From assembly GCA_035443885.1 (NCBI GenBank), contig DAOMNO010000004.1, positions 150,709-214,708 of the forward strand: a stretch of 64,000 nucleotides of DNA, read 5' to 3'. Numbering within the stretch: position 1 is the first letter of the stretch; each line of letters begins with the position of its first letter. This DNA comes from DAOMNO01 sp035443885 (GTDB lineage: Bacteria > Planctomycetota > Phycisphaerae > Phycisphaerales > SM1A02). Shown piece after piece: positions 1-7,972 of the stretch. The notes beneath the pieces are model-generated. The model was given only the letters and a program-made list of their open reading frames with translations, had not been told where the DNA came from and did no database searches. Both the position numbers and the translations under genes were made by a program.

Positions 1-1
1 C

Positions 2-1186
2 GTGTTGTTCTGGGGGCCGCCCGGCACGGGCAAGACAACGCTTGCAGAAGTGATCGCGAAGCACACCGGCCGCCACTTTGAACGCGCCAACGCTGCGCTT
101 GTGGGCGTAAAGGACATCCGCGAGATTCTCGCCGCCAGCACGCGCCGCATCGACGAAGGCGGCAAACGCACGATTCTCTTCCTTGACGAAATCCATCGTT
201 TCTCGCGAAGCCAGCAGGACGTGCTGCTCAACGATGTTGAACGAGGCTTGATTACACTCATTGGCGCCACGACAGAGAACCCATACTTCTCCGTCAACAG
301 CGCACTCATCAGTCGATCAACGGTGTTTCAGTTCCAGCCATTGAATGAAGAGGCCGTCGCATCGCTCATCCGCCGCGCTGTCGTCGATGAGCGAGGATTT
401 CGCGATCTGCCGATTACGATTGAGGACGAAGCGATTGCCCATTGGGCGCGTCTGAGCGATGGCGATGCCAGACGCGCGCTGAATGCGCTGGAAGTGGCGG
501 TGCTGAGTCAGGCTGAGAAAGCCGGACCGATTCATGTCGATCTGGCATGTGCGGAACAGTCCGCTCAAGCGAAAGCCGTCGTCTATGACGGCACAGGCGA
601 CGAGCATTACGACGTGGCGAGCGCGCTTATCAAATCCATGCGAGGCTCCGACCCTGATGCGGCGATCTACTGGCTCGCGCGAATGCTGGAAGCTGGAGAA
701 GACCCACGATTCATTGCGAGGCGAATCGCCATTCTCGCCAGCGAGGACATTGGCAACGCCGACCCACAGGCGATTCAGGTTGCAGCGGCTGCCTGGCAGA
801 TTGCTGAGCGAGTCGGCATGCCGGAATGTCAGCTTACGCTGGCGCAGGCCGCGATCTATATGGCAACGGCCCCCAAGTCGAACGCCTCAGCCAAGGCCAT
901 CTGGAGTGCCGTGAGCGACGTTCGGAGTGGCAGAACGATTCCTGTGCCGACTCACCTTCGCGATGCACATTATGCAGGGGCCAAGACGCTTGGGCATGGC
1001 GAAAACTACGTTTACAGCCACGACTCTGCCGATGGCTATATACCCCAGGAGTACCTCGGGGTTGATCGTGTCTATTATCTGCCCACGGAGCGAGGATTCG
1101 AAAAGATCATACGGGATCGGCTCGCGGAGCTGCGTGCGAAGCATCCTGTTCCGCAGAGGCCGACATCAACGAACGAGCATGGCTGA
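2..1186 (+). CDS. rarA: Replication-associated recombination protein A (RarA/MgsA), 5'-truncated
   Basis: This is an AAA+ ATPase that acts at stalled replication forks together with SSB and the recombination machinery. The 394 visible residues start just before the Walker A motif (GPPGTGKTT, residues 5-13). Walker B is DEIHRF at 62-67 and the sensor-1 stretch GATTEN is at 88-93; the C-terminal half matches the clamp-loader-like tetramerisation region of the family. Full-length RarA has roughly 45-50 residues before Walker A, so the true start lies upstream of the window. The first codon here (GTG) is more likely an internal Val than a start. The stop overlaps the next gene's ATG by 8 bp, which suggests co-transcription with the folate cyclo-ligase. 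Confidence 0.95.
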   Translation: MLFWGPPGTGKTTLAEVIAKHTGRHFERANAALVGVKDIREILAASTRRIDEGGKRTILFLDEIHRFSRSQQDVLLNDVERGLITLIGATTENPYFSVNSALISRSTVFQFQPLNEEAVASLIRRAVVDERGFRDLPITIEDEAIAHWARLSDGDARRALNALEVAVLSQAEKAGPIHVDLACAEQSAQAKAVVYDGTGDEHYDVASALIKSMRGSDPDAAIYWLARMLEAGEDPRFIARRIAILASEDIGNADPQAIQVAAAAWQIAERVGMPECQLTLAQAAIYMATAPKSNASAKAIWSAVSDVRSGRTIPVPTHLRDAHYAGAKTLGHGENYVYSHDSADGYIPQEYLGVDRVYYLPTERGFEKIIRDRLAELRAKHPVPQRPTSTNEHG

Positions 1187-1784
1187 GGAACTCGACAAGA
1201 CCAAGGCGCACTTTCGTGCGGAGATGAAAGCTCGTCTTGCCGAGATGAGCGATGTATCCCGTCGGGGCGCATCCTTGTCCGCATGTGAGCGACTCGTGTC
1301 GCTGGAAGCGTTTGCACACGCCAGCGTTCTCATGCTCTACATGCCTCTGGCGACGGAAGTGGATGTAACGCCTGTCGCGCTGCGATGCTTTCAATCGAAC
1401 AAGACGGTGTGCGTGCCGAAGGTGGACTGGCATCGACGTGAGATCACGCCTGTCGAGGTTACATCGTTTGATGACCGCGTGATGGATATTGACGAGCATG
1501 GTGTACGCACGCCTCGTTCCGGTCGCGCGGTTTCCCCTTCGCTGCTTGACCTTGTCGTTGTGCCGGGGCTGGCGTTCGATGCAGAGGGGCATCGTCTCGG
1601 TCGCGGTGGGGGCTACTACGATCGTTTTCTTGCCCGACTGAGACCATCGGCGACGAAGGTGGCGCTCATTTTCGATTGCCAGATGATCGATGCCGTTCCT
1701 TCAATCGAACACGATGTTCCGGTCGATATCGTCGTGTCAGATCGACGAGTTACCCATGTGGGCGGCTCGCGGTCGCGGCGATAG
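1179..1784 (+). CDS. fau: 5-formyltetrahydrofolate cyclo-ligase (MTHFS family)
   Basis: This enzyme converts 5-formyl-THF to 5,10-methenyl-THF using ATP and salvages a folate storage form in the cytosol. The 201-residue product has the family's nucleotide/folate loop GRGGGYYDRF at residues 141-150, preceded by the conserved VVPGLAFD strand-loop (127-134). The length matches the family (about 180-200). I chose the ATG at 1179, which overlaps the rarA stop by 8 bp; an upstream in-frame extension would lie inside rarA and has no family similarity. The basic C-terminal tail (SRSRR) is not conserved. Confidence 0.93.
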   Translation: MAEELDKTKAHFRAEMKARLAEMSDVSRRGASLSACERLVSLEAFAHASVLMLYMPLATEVDVTPVALRCFQSNKTVCVPKVDWHRREITPVEVTSFDDRVMDIDEHGVRTPRSGRAVSPSLLDLVVVPGLAFDAEGHRLGRGGGYYDRFLARLRPSATKVALIFDCQMIDAVPSIEHDVPVDIVVSDRRVTHVGGSRSRR

Positions 1785-1827
1785 TTTTTGCAGCGATTTG
1801 AATACTCGAGACCATTCGGAGTTTCTC

Positions 1828-3060
1828 ATGGTTCTTCCCAGTCAGTCCGCCCGTCCCAAGAGCCGCCACAGCCATATGTACCGTGGTCGTCGGGGCGGTC
1901 GACGACCGATGATTTTCGTCCTGCTGGGCCTGCTGGTCGTCAGCTACGGTGCATGGCGCTTCCTGGGGCCGAATCGTGCGCAATCCTTGGCAGCGGAAAT
2001 GACGACCAACGATGGTGAGGCTCTTGCAGACACACTGGCCGCGAACCCGCCTCGTGAATCAACCCCAACTCGTCAAACGCCTCAACCGGAGCCTGCGCGC
2101 ACGTCGCCGCCTCCGCAGCAGCCGACCATTCAAATGGGTGGCGGCCAGACTTCACCGCCGCGCTCTTCCCCTGCAACGAACGCCCCCACGTTGGTTCCTG
2201 AAACATCGCCCATCCAGCCACCCGCCAAAGCATCACCTTCGCAGCCGGAACGCGACACAACCAATCCGCAACGCGCACGAGCGTTAGAGCGGATGCGTGC
2301 TGGCATGGACATGCTCGCTGCGAATCGGCCGATAGAAGCTCGCCGAATGCTCACGCAGGCGTTGGAGTCAGAAGGCATGGACGCGGTTAATGCAAAGCGC
2401 ATCCGTGAAAGCCTGACGCAGCTCAACGAGCGGCTTGTCTTCAGTCCAGAAGTTGTGCAGGGTGATCCTTTCAGCGCTGCGTATGTCGTGCGCTCGGGTG
2501 ATGCGCTGGCGCGCATCGCAACCGGCCAGAACCTTCACGTCGATTGGCGGTTCATTCAGCGCATCAATCGAATCCAGCGCCCGGAGTCGATTCGAGTCGG
2601 GCAGACGTTGAAACTCGTTCGCGGGCCGTTCCATGCGGTCGTCCATAAACGAGAATTCCGCATGGACATCTATCTCGGCGAAGGCGCTGATCGCGTCTAT
2701 GTGCGGAGCTTCCCCGTCGGGCTGGGCGAGTACGATTCGACGCCCGTAGGACTGTTCAGAGTTAGGCCGAACTCAAAGCTCATCAATCCGGCGTGGACAA
2801 ATCCTCGCACCGGTCAGTCGTATCACGCGGATGACCCGCAGAATCCCATCGGTGAACGCTGGATCGGGCTGGAAGGCGTGAGTGAATCCGTGCGCGATCT
2901 CGGCGGTTATGGCATTCACGGAACCATCGAGCCGCAGTCGATCGGCACACAGGCTTCAATGGGCTGTGTGCGTATGCTCGCTGCGGATGTGGAACTGGTA
3001 TACGAAATGCTCGTCGAGGAAAAGAGCAGCGTGCGGATTACCGACGAAACGACGCCGTAA
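1828..3060 (+). CDS. LysM and YkuD domain L,D-transpeptidase, membrane-anchored
   Basis: This is predicted to be a periplasmic enzyme that forms 3-3 peptidoglycan cross-links or attaches proteins to peptidoglycan. The 410-residue product has a basic N-terminus and one membrane segment (about 28-46), then a Pro/Thr-rich linker (about 75-145), a short helical repeat-like region (about 150-205), a LysM domain (about 218-264) and a YkuD catalytic domain (about 270-400). The catalytic signature is present: a His-Gly pair near residue 364 and SMGCVRM with Cys near 380. The ATG at 1828 is chosen because CGGAG lies just upstream; earlier in-frame Mets fall inside the preceding gene. It may be co-transcribed with fau. 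Confidence 0.93.
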   Translation: MVLPSQSARPKSRHSHMYRGRRGGRRPMIFVLLGLLVVSYGAWRFLGPNRAQSLAAEMTTNDGEALADTLAANPPRESTPTRQTPQPEPARTSPPPQQPTIQMGGGQTSPPRSSPATNAPTLVPETSPIQPPAKASPSQPERDTTNPQRARALERMRAGMDMLAANRPIEARRMLTQALESEGMDAVNAKRIRESLTQLNERLVFSPEVVQGDPFSAAYVVRSGDALARIATGQNLHVDWRFIQRINRIQRPESIRVGQTLKLVRGPFHAVVHKREFRMDIYLGEGADRVYVRSFPVGLGEYDSTPVGLFRVRPNSKLINPAWTNPRTGQSYHADDPQNPIGERWIGLEGVSESVRDLGGYGIHGTIEPQSIGTQASMGCVRMLAADVELVYEMLVEEKSSVRITDETTP

Positions 3061-3073
3061 ACGCCTCACCCAA

Positions 3074-4132
3074 TCAGTTTGAAACGCCGATCGTGAGATC
3101 AACCGTGCGGTGCGGGATGTTGTGCCTGCTGAGCCATGCGTCGATGGATGCGGAGTTATCCATCGTGATGCGTCGGCCAGTGGGGTCGATGCCCTGCGAA
3201 CGCATGAACTGTTTGAGCGTGCCGGGCAGGCCGAACTCGACGGTCTCGCGATAGATATCACGCTGTTCCACATCGCCGCCGTAGCGTTCAATGAGGTGCA
3301 GGATGAGGTCTTGCACCAGGTCTTCCGGTGCACTCGCACCAGCGGTGATGAGGACTCGCTCGACACCATCGAACCACTCGTCGTGGAGTTCGGAGCGGTC
3401 GTCGATCAGCTTGGCCGGGGTGCCTACGGCTTCCGCCAGTTCGGTCAGTCGCAGCGAGTTGGAACTGTTCTTTGAGCCGACAACGAGCACAAGATCGCAA
3501 TCCGTTGCAATGGCACGGACCGCAAGCTGCCTGTTCGTGGTGGCGTAGCAGATATCCTCGCTGGGTGGAGCCTTGATGTTCGGAAATGCATCCTTCAATG
3601 CGCCGATGATGACATTGGCGTCGTCCATGCTCAATGTCGTCTGCGTGAGATAGACAAGCTTGTTCTCATCGTGAATGCGCAGGTGCGGGATGTCTTCTGG
3701 TGATTCCACGACCTGAATGGCATCAGGCGCTTCGCCTCGCGTCCCGATCACTTCCTGGTGGTCTGCATGGCCGACGAGTAGGATCTGATAGCCCTTGCGA
3801 GCGTAGCGGATGGCTTCACCGTGTACCTTTGTCACCAGCGGGCATGTCGCGTCGATGGCGGTGAGGTTGCGTTGAATCGCCTGCTCGCGGATCGCCGGAC
3901 TGACGCCATGCGCACTGAACACGACGATCGACCCTTCCGGCACTTCTGCGATGTCATCAACAAAGGTAACGCCTTGCTGCCGAAAGCGATCGACGACGTG
4001 CTTGTTGTGCACGATCTCGTGATAGACATAGATCGGCTCGCCCTCGCAGATTTCCAGTAGCTGATCGACCACGTCGATCGCCATGTAAACGCCTGCGCAG
4101 AAGCCTCGTGGGTTGGCGAGAATCAGTTTCAT
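3074..4132 (-). CDS. ispH: 4-hydroxy-3-methylbut-2-enyl diphosphate reductase
   Basis: IspH (LytB) is the last enzyme of the MEP isoprenoid pathway, reducing HMBPP to IPP and DMAPP with an oxygen-sensitive [4Fe-4S] cluster. The three cluster-binding cysteines are visible at C12 (NPRGFCAG), C97 (DATCPLV) and C195 (EDICYAT). The proton-donor Glu is in the HQEVIGTRGE stretch (E127) and the conserved TQTTLS follows at 164-168. At 352 residues it is slightly longer than the roughly 315 of E. coli, with a C-terminal extension of about 40 residues. It is convergent with the L,D-transpeptidase, with only 13 bp between the stops. Confidence 0.97.
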   Translation of the reverse strand: MKLILANPRGFCAGVYMAIDVVDQLLEICEGEPIYVYHEIVHNKHVVDRFRQQGVTFVDDIAEVPEGSIVVFSAHGVSPAIREQAIQRNLTAIDATCPLVTKVHGEAIRYARKGYQILLVGHADHQEVIGTRGEAPDAIQVVESPEDIPHLRIHDENKLVYLTQTTLSMDDANVIIGALKDAFPNIKAPPSEDICYATTNRQLAVRAIATDCDLVLVVGSKNSSNSLRLTELAEAVGTPAKLIDDRSELHDEWFDGVERVLITAGASAPEDLVQDLILHLIERYGGDVEQRDIYRETVEFGLPGTLKQFMRSQGIDPTGRRITMDNSASIDAWLSRHNIPHRTVDLTIGVSN

Positions 4133-4206
4133 ACGTCGGCTGCTCCGTGAGCCGGAAATGATATCGGGCTGGCGGATTCCGGGGGGGTTCGTTCCGAACT
4201 CGCTCT

Positions 4207-4671
4207 TTAGAGAATGGCGACAATCTCAAATCGCTTTTCGCCTCGCCGCAGGTCCACGCGAACGACCTCGCCGACGCGAGCCTTCATGAGCGCCATCCCC
4301 ATCGGCGAGTTCGGCGTTACCTCAATGAACTCGGCCTCGAGTTCGCCGGTCATTTCGCCGACCAGCCGATACAGCTCCTCGTCTTCCGTTTCGATATTGC
4401 GCAGCCGAACTGTCGCGCCGATGAACACCATGCCATCAGGCAGCGAAGCCGTATCGGTAACGACGGCGGATGCGAGTTTCTCTTCAAGCTCGCGAATCTT
4501 GGCCTCGTTCATGCCCTGATCTTCCTTCGCAGCGTGATATTCAGCGTTTTCCTTCAGGTCGCCGAGTTCACGGGCACGGCCGATACGGTCCGACAGGGCG
4601 CGTCGTTGGCTGTGAAGGTCGCGAAGCTGCTGTTCGAGACGCTGCTTGTCTTCAGCGGTCATGTAATGCAT
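4207..4671 (-). CDS. greA: Transcription elongation factor GreA
   Basis: GreA binds the secondary channel of RNA polymerase and stimulates cleavage of backtracked RNA. The 154-residue product has the N-terminal antiparallel coiled coil with the acidic tip motif (RELGDLKENAEYHAAKE, about residues 34-50) and the C-terminal FKBP-like domain containing the NSPMGMALM segment. The length is close to the family norm of 158. I chose the ATG at 4671, which has AGGA about 11 nt upstream; a second ATG at 4662 is possible. It is co-directional with ispH, 74 bp away. Confidence 0.95.
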   Translation of the reverse strand: MHYMTAEDKQRLEQQLRDLHSQRRALSDRIGRARELGDLKENAEYHAAKEDQGMNEAKIRELEEKLASAVVTDTASLPDGMVFIGATVRLRNIETEDEELYRLVGEMTGELEAEFIEVTPNSPMGMALMKARVGEVVRVDLRRGEKRFEIVAIL

Positions 4672-4698
4672 GGCAGGTCCATTCCTGTAAAGCCGCAA

Positions 4699-4989
4699 AC
4701 ATGGCGGCCAGTGCGATAGAGAAGCCGGCTCATCGCCGGCCGCTGTTCAAACGAGAAACATCGAAAGACCGTTCTTCCGTAGCCCTGTGTGCTCCGTGAT
4801 CCGAATCCGTCTCCCCCAACCGAACCGCCGCCCACGGTTCCCCCTTTGGCCCCGACACCCGAATCATGTTGCACGATAGGCGATGGCCGGGGGGTGGGTC
4901 AAGATGCTTTCGCTCGCAAACGACGATTCGTGTGGCGCGGGTTTGTTCTCTCGCTTGCCAGTCTTCGCTGGATCAGGCACACTCCGTCA
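4699..4989. other. Intergenic region between divergent greA and the YmdB-like gene
   Basis: These 291 bp hold no supported gene. A 6-bp inverted repeat (arms GCCGGC, loop TCATC) lies near 4729-4745. The region must contain the start signals for greA (minus strand) and the YmdB-like gene (plus strand), but I see no confident -35/-10 pair. Confidence 0.4.
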
Positions 4990-5817
4990 ATGGGCAGCGT
5001 TCTGAGTATTGCATTCATCGGCGACATTTACGGTTCGCCCGGCAGAATGACGCTGCGGCAGCAGTTGCCGACACTGCGCGAGCAGCACAAGCCGGATGTC
5101 ATTATTGCGAATGCGGAGAACGCGCGATCCGGCTCAGGCCTATCGCCAGAACTGTACGAAAAGATTCGCTCGCTTGGCATCGATGCGATCACACTCGGCG
5201 ATCATGTGTATCGCGATCTGCGCATCACATCCATTCTTGAACGGCCCGGCGAGCCGATCGCACGGCCTGCAAATCTTTCGAGTAAAGCGACGGGGCGGCC
5301 CATGATTCGTCTTGAGCCTGCCGGCGGGCGCACGCGACGGGTCTACATCATCACGGTGCTCGGCCGAATCTTTTTCAACATGCCTGCCGACGACCCGTTT
5401 GCCACAGTTGATCAACTGCTCGGAGAGATTCCCGAATCGCGGCCAGTCGTGATCGTCGAAGCGCACATGGAAGCGACGAGCGAGAAAGCGGCGCTCGCCC
5501 ACTATCTGGATGGCCGCGTGACGGCGGTGCTCGGCACGCACACGCACGTGCCGACGGCCGATGCGAGAATCCTTCCGCGAGGCACGGCGTTCATCACCGA
5601 TGTCGGCATGTGTGGCCCGCACCATTCGATCATCGGCGCGAACGCGGAGAACGTTATTCGGCATATGACCACGGGAATGCACATCCCGTTCGGGGTCGGC
5701 GCAGGGGGGGAAGCCATGTGTGGTGTTGTGCTGCAAATCGATGAGGCATCCGGTCGGGCGTTAAAGATTTGCCCCGTGCGGTACGAAGCGGATCGGTCGA
5801 AGGAGCCGTTCGTCTAG
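4990..5817 (+). CDS. YmdB-family metallophosphoesterase (putative 2',3'-cyclic nucleotide phosphodiesterase)
   Basis: Members are binuclear-metal phosphodiesterases; B. subtilis YmdB acts on 2',3'-cAMP and influences motility and biofilm choice. The 275-residue product begins with the metal-binding IGDIYGSPGR (D12). It has NAEN (41-44) where the family has NGEN, GDHVY (70-74) where most members have GNHIW, then HMEATSEK and GTHTHVPTAD with the later His ligands. The Asn-to-Asp change in GNH is at a metal ligand and may alter metal use without abolishing it. The ATG at 4990 gives the family's usual length; an earlier in-frame start would add a non-conserved Pro-rich segment. Confidence 0.88.
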   Translation: MGSVLSIAFIGDIYGSPGRMTLRQQLPTLREQHKPDVIIANAENARSGSGLSPELYEKIRSLGIDAITLGDHVYRDLRITSILERPGEPIARPANLSSKATGRPMIRLEPAGGRTRRVYIITVLGRIFFNMPADDPFATVDQLLGEIPESRPVVIVEAHMEATSEKAALAHYLDGRVTAVLGTHTHVPTADARILPRGTAFITDVGMCGPHHSIIGANAENVIRHMTTGMHIPFGVGAGGEAMCGVVLQIDEASGRALKICPVRYEADRSKEPFV

Positions 5818-5902
5818 CCGCCTGTACGGGCTGGCGACCACCTCATACCACTTTCCGGGTTGTCAAGGCAAAAATATTCATTTTCTTTGGCTATTTTGGG
5901 TC

Positions 5903-5934
5903 TTGACGGGAACAAAGTTTCAGTGTGCTATAGA
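5903..5934 (+). promoter_or_regulatory. Promoter-like element (TTGACG, extended -10 TGCTATAGA)
   Basis: TTGACG at 5903-5908 is followed after 20 bp by TATAGA at 5929-5934. The TATAGA has TGC immediately upstream, giving an extended -10, which tolerates the long spacer. An A/T-rich block lies just upstream. No CDS with a ribosome binding site follows before the hairpin terminator at 6199-6235. Confidence 0.45.
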
Positions 5935-6099
5935 TGGTGCTTCGATACGGGCGGAGCTGGAGTGAGCGGAGAAAACACACTTCCAGAATGCTGCTCAAGG
6001 AAGAAGCCCATGCGGCACGAACGCATGGAGTCAGCTTGCTGCGTTGCGCTGAAAGGCACAACAGCAGAGTTTCAGGAGTGCTCGTTGGCTCCGGCAAGG

Positions 6100-6145
6100 C
6101 TCTCTCTCTTCTCTCCGCGTCGTGCTGAAATACGCACGGCGTGGA
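6100..6145 (+). repeat. Hairpin-containing direct repeat, copy 1
   Basis: The first 26 nt of this copy (6100-6125) are identical to 6184-6209. The copy contains an 11-bp stem with two G-U pairs (6115-6125 with 6134-6144). It differs from copy 2 by a 2-nt longer loop and by a T-G pair where copy 2 has T-A, so the stem is kept by a compensating wobble change. No T-run follows copy 1. Confidence 0.75.
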
Positions 6146-6183
6146 CTTCGCGGCTCCGGGGTGGCGTTGGTCGCCGTAATGAA

Positions 6184-6227
6184 CTCTCTCTCTTCTCTCC
6201 GCGTCGTGCCGAAACGCACGACGTGGA
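6184..6227 (+). repeat. Hairpin-containing direct repeat, copy 2
   Basis: This is the second copy, offset 84 bp from the first. It shares a perfect 26-nt CT-rich left part and a CGTCGTGC / GCACGACG hairpin. Unlike copy 1 it is followed by a T-run and so forms a terminator. Confidence 0.75.
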
Positions 6228-6235
6228 ACTTTTTT
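6199..6235 (+). terminator. Rho-independent terminator-like hairpin
   Basis: The stem arms are 6199-6209 and 6216-6226 (11 bp, one G-U pair) around loop CGAAAC. Three nt later comes a run of six T (6230-6235). It reads on the plus strand and lies about 380 bp past the YmdB-like stop, so it more plausibly ends a separate transcript starting near 5940. The minus-strand reading has no T-run, so it does not terminate the convergent radical SAM gene. Confidence 0.7.
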
Positions 6236-6258
6236 GCTGAGAGTCAACTTCAGATTGC

Positions 6259-7389
6259 CTAGAACAGTCGCATTTGCCCGCCGGTTTCGGGTCTGCGAAA
6301 GTGGGCCGAGGAAAGCGGTCGAATGTTGCGGTTCAAGCCGTACTTTCTCGTGAACACGTCGAATGACTGCGCGATCTGCTCGACAATGGGGCCGTGCCCT
6401 CGTCCTCGTTTGACGTTGGCCTCGTAGAGCTTGCCGCCTCGCGCCTGTCTGATGAGCGATTCAACCTTGCGGGCGCGGTCCGGGTGTACCGAGCGCTGCA
6501 ACCAGTCGAGGAACAGTTCCTTGAGCTGATACGGCAAGCGCAACAGCACCCATGCTGCTCGCCTGGCTCCTGCATCCGCCACGGCTTTAAGAATGCGCGG
6601 CAGCTCGACATCGGTCAGGCCGGGAATGATCGGAGCGACATTGACAGACACTGGCACACCAGCCGCTGTGAGTTCGCGAATTGTCCGTAATCGTCCAGCA
6701 GGAGATGTCGCACGCGGCTCAAGCTTCTGTGCCAGTTCAGCGTCCAGCGTAACCAGTGTGATTGTTACGCGCCCCGCATTCTTCTCCGCAAGGCGCGCCC
6801 AGAGGTCGGCATCGCGAAGTACGAGCGCGCTCTTCGTCATCGTTGAGACCGGCTGATTGCATTCCGCCAGCACTTCAAGGCAACGACGCGCAATTTGCAG
6901 CTTGTGCTCGATCGGCTGATAGATGTCCGTGATTGCTGACATCACAATTGGCTCGCCCCGCCAGTTAGGAGAAGCAAGCTCCTTGCGCAGCAGTTCGGGC
7001 GCGTCCGGTTTCGCCATGAGCTTCGTTTCAAAGTCCAGCCCGCTGCTGAAGCCAAGGTATTCGTGGTAAGGCCTCGCGAAGCAGTAGATACAACCGTGCT
7101 CGCAGCCGCGATACGGGTTGAGCGTCCAGTCGTATGGGACATCAGACGTGCGTGAGACCTGATTGATGATCCGCTGTGTCTTGTCGAAGAACACCTGCCG
7201 CGGCACCTTGCAAAGCGAGCCATCCTCACCCTCTCGCTCAATGATCTGGCGATCCAGTTCCTCGCCCAGCACATGCAGGCGTACAGACTCAAAGCGATTC
7301 CCGGGGTTCAGCCCGGCCCCGCGCCGATGAACTAGTCCGTTCGGCAAGGCATCGCGATAGGTGAAATCGCCATCCGTCATACCAAACAT
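6259..7389 (-). CDS. PA0069-family radical SAM protein (SplB-like)
   Basis: This belongs to the COG1533 radical SAM group related to spore photoproduct lyase; its substrate is unknown. The 376-residue product carries the [4Fe-4S]-binding CxxxCxxC as CEHGCIYC (C96, C100, C103), preceded by the conserved YDWTLNPYRG. The C-terminus ends in a short GGQMRLF tail like that of PA0069 proteins. The start is the ATG at 7389; the gene upstream is divergent. No maturase or partner enzyme lies nearby, so context does not reveal the substrate. Confidence 0.9.
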   Translation of the reverse strand: MFGMTDGDFTYRDALPNGLVHRRGAGLNPGNRFESVRLHVLGEELDRQIIEREGEDGSLCKVPRQVFFDKTQRIINQVSRTSDVPYDWTLNPYRGCEHGCIYCFARPYHEYLGFSSGLDFETKLMAKPDAPELLRKELASPNWRGEPIVMSAITDIYQPIEHKLQIARRCLEVLAECNQPVSTMTKSALVLRDADLWARLAEKNAGRVTITLVTLDAELAQKLEPRATSPAGRLRTIRELTAAGVPVSVNVAPIIPGLTDVELPRILKAVADAGARRAAWVLLRLPYQLKELFLDWLQRSVHPDRARKVESLIRQARGGKLYEANVKRGRGHGPIVEQIAQSFDVFTRKYGLNRNIRPLSSAHFRRPETGGQMRLF

Positions 7390-7468
7390 TATACAAACAT
7401 TGATGCGCCGTCAAGGGACCGGAACTCTTGGGCGGATTTGCCCCGAATATCCTTGTGAACCCGTGCGG

Positions 7469-7936
7469 ATGAACACACGCTGGCTCTGGCTTGACCACAT
7501 TCCCGCAGACCTCGGTCTCTCGCGGACGGAGCGTCGCGCCGTACGGCATCTGGCCAACGAATTGCGAGAACGCCTGCAAGTCTTTCCCAGCCGGTTCACG
7601 CTGATCTTTACCATCGTGGTGTTTGCATTCCTGTGCGCGATCGCAGGAGTTCTGATCTTCGCAACCGACAAGGCTCTGGCGGTGGTCGTTGCCTTGGCCT
7701 TAATCACTGTTGTCGGGGTTACGACATACATCCGCTGGCGGGCGCGCGGCCGATACATTCGGCTTGCGCTGCGGGCCATTGGGCATGAAGTATGCGTGGA
7801 TTGCAGCTATGTGCTGCATGGACTTGGTGATATTCCAACGTGCCCTGAGTGTGGCTCGCTGCGCGTGCTGATGGTCCGCAGGCGCAAGCAGCCAGCAGGT
7901 CGGGGCAGGTCCATTCATGTGGCCGCGCGGTTGTAG
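7469..7936 (+). CDS. Small two-TM protein with a planctomycete-type C-terminal zinc ribbon
   Basis: The function is unknown. The 155-residue product has an N-terminal helical part, two hydrophobic segments (about 44-62 and 68-86) and a cytosolic-type zinc ribbon with CVDC and CPECG. That Cx2C-Y-x-L-x-G-L...CPECG arrangement is recurrent in Phycisphaerae proteins and supports the lineage assignment. The start at 7469 avoids overlap with the divergent radical SAM gene; upstream in-frame starts from 7361 are possible but would cover that gene's start region. Confidence 0.65.
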   Translation: MNTRWLWLDHIPADLGLSRTERRAVRHLANELRERLQVFPSRFTLIFTIVVFAFLCAIAGVLIFATDKALAVVVALALITVVGVTTYIRWRARGRYIRLALRAIGHEVCVDCSYVLHGLGDIPTCPECGSLRVLMVRRRKQPAGRGRSIHVAARL

Positions 7937-7972
7937 GTGAACAGATCGCCGAACGCCCTACAATGGCGACCC

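Larger units (their letters stand above)
5818..6258. other. Intergenic region with a promoter-like site, tandem hairpin repeat and terminator
   Basis: These 441 bp separate the YmdB-like gene from the convergent radical SAM gene. An AT-rich stretch (about 5866-5900) precedes a promoter-like element at 5903-5934. A direct repeat at 6100-6145 and 6184-6227 and a terminator-like hairpin ending at 6235 follow. Open frames exist on both strands but look like translated repeats, lack ribosome binding sites and resemble no family I know. I read this as a likely short non-coding transcription unit of about 295 nt on the plus strand. Confidence 0.5.

Noticed and set aside
5140..5736. 198-codon minus-strand open frame inside the YmdB-like gene
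   Set aside because: Antisense shadow of a conserved gene.
5860..6247. Overlapping open frames on both strands across the hairpin repeat
   Set aside because: No ribosome binding sites, repeat-derived translations (SLFSPRRAE twice) and no family similarity; non-coding is more likely.
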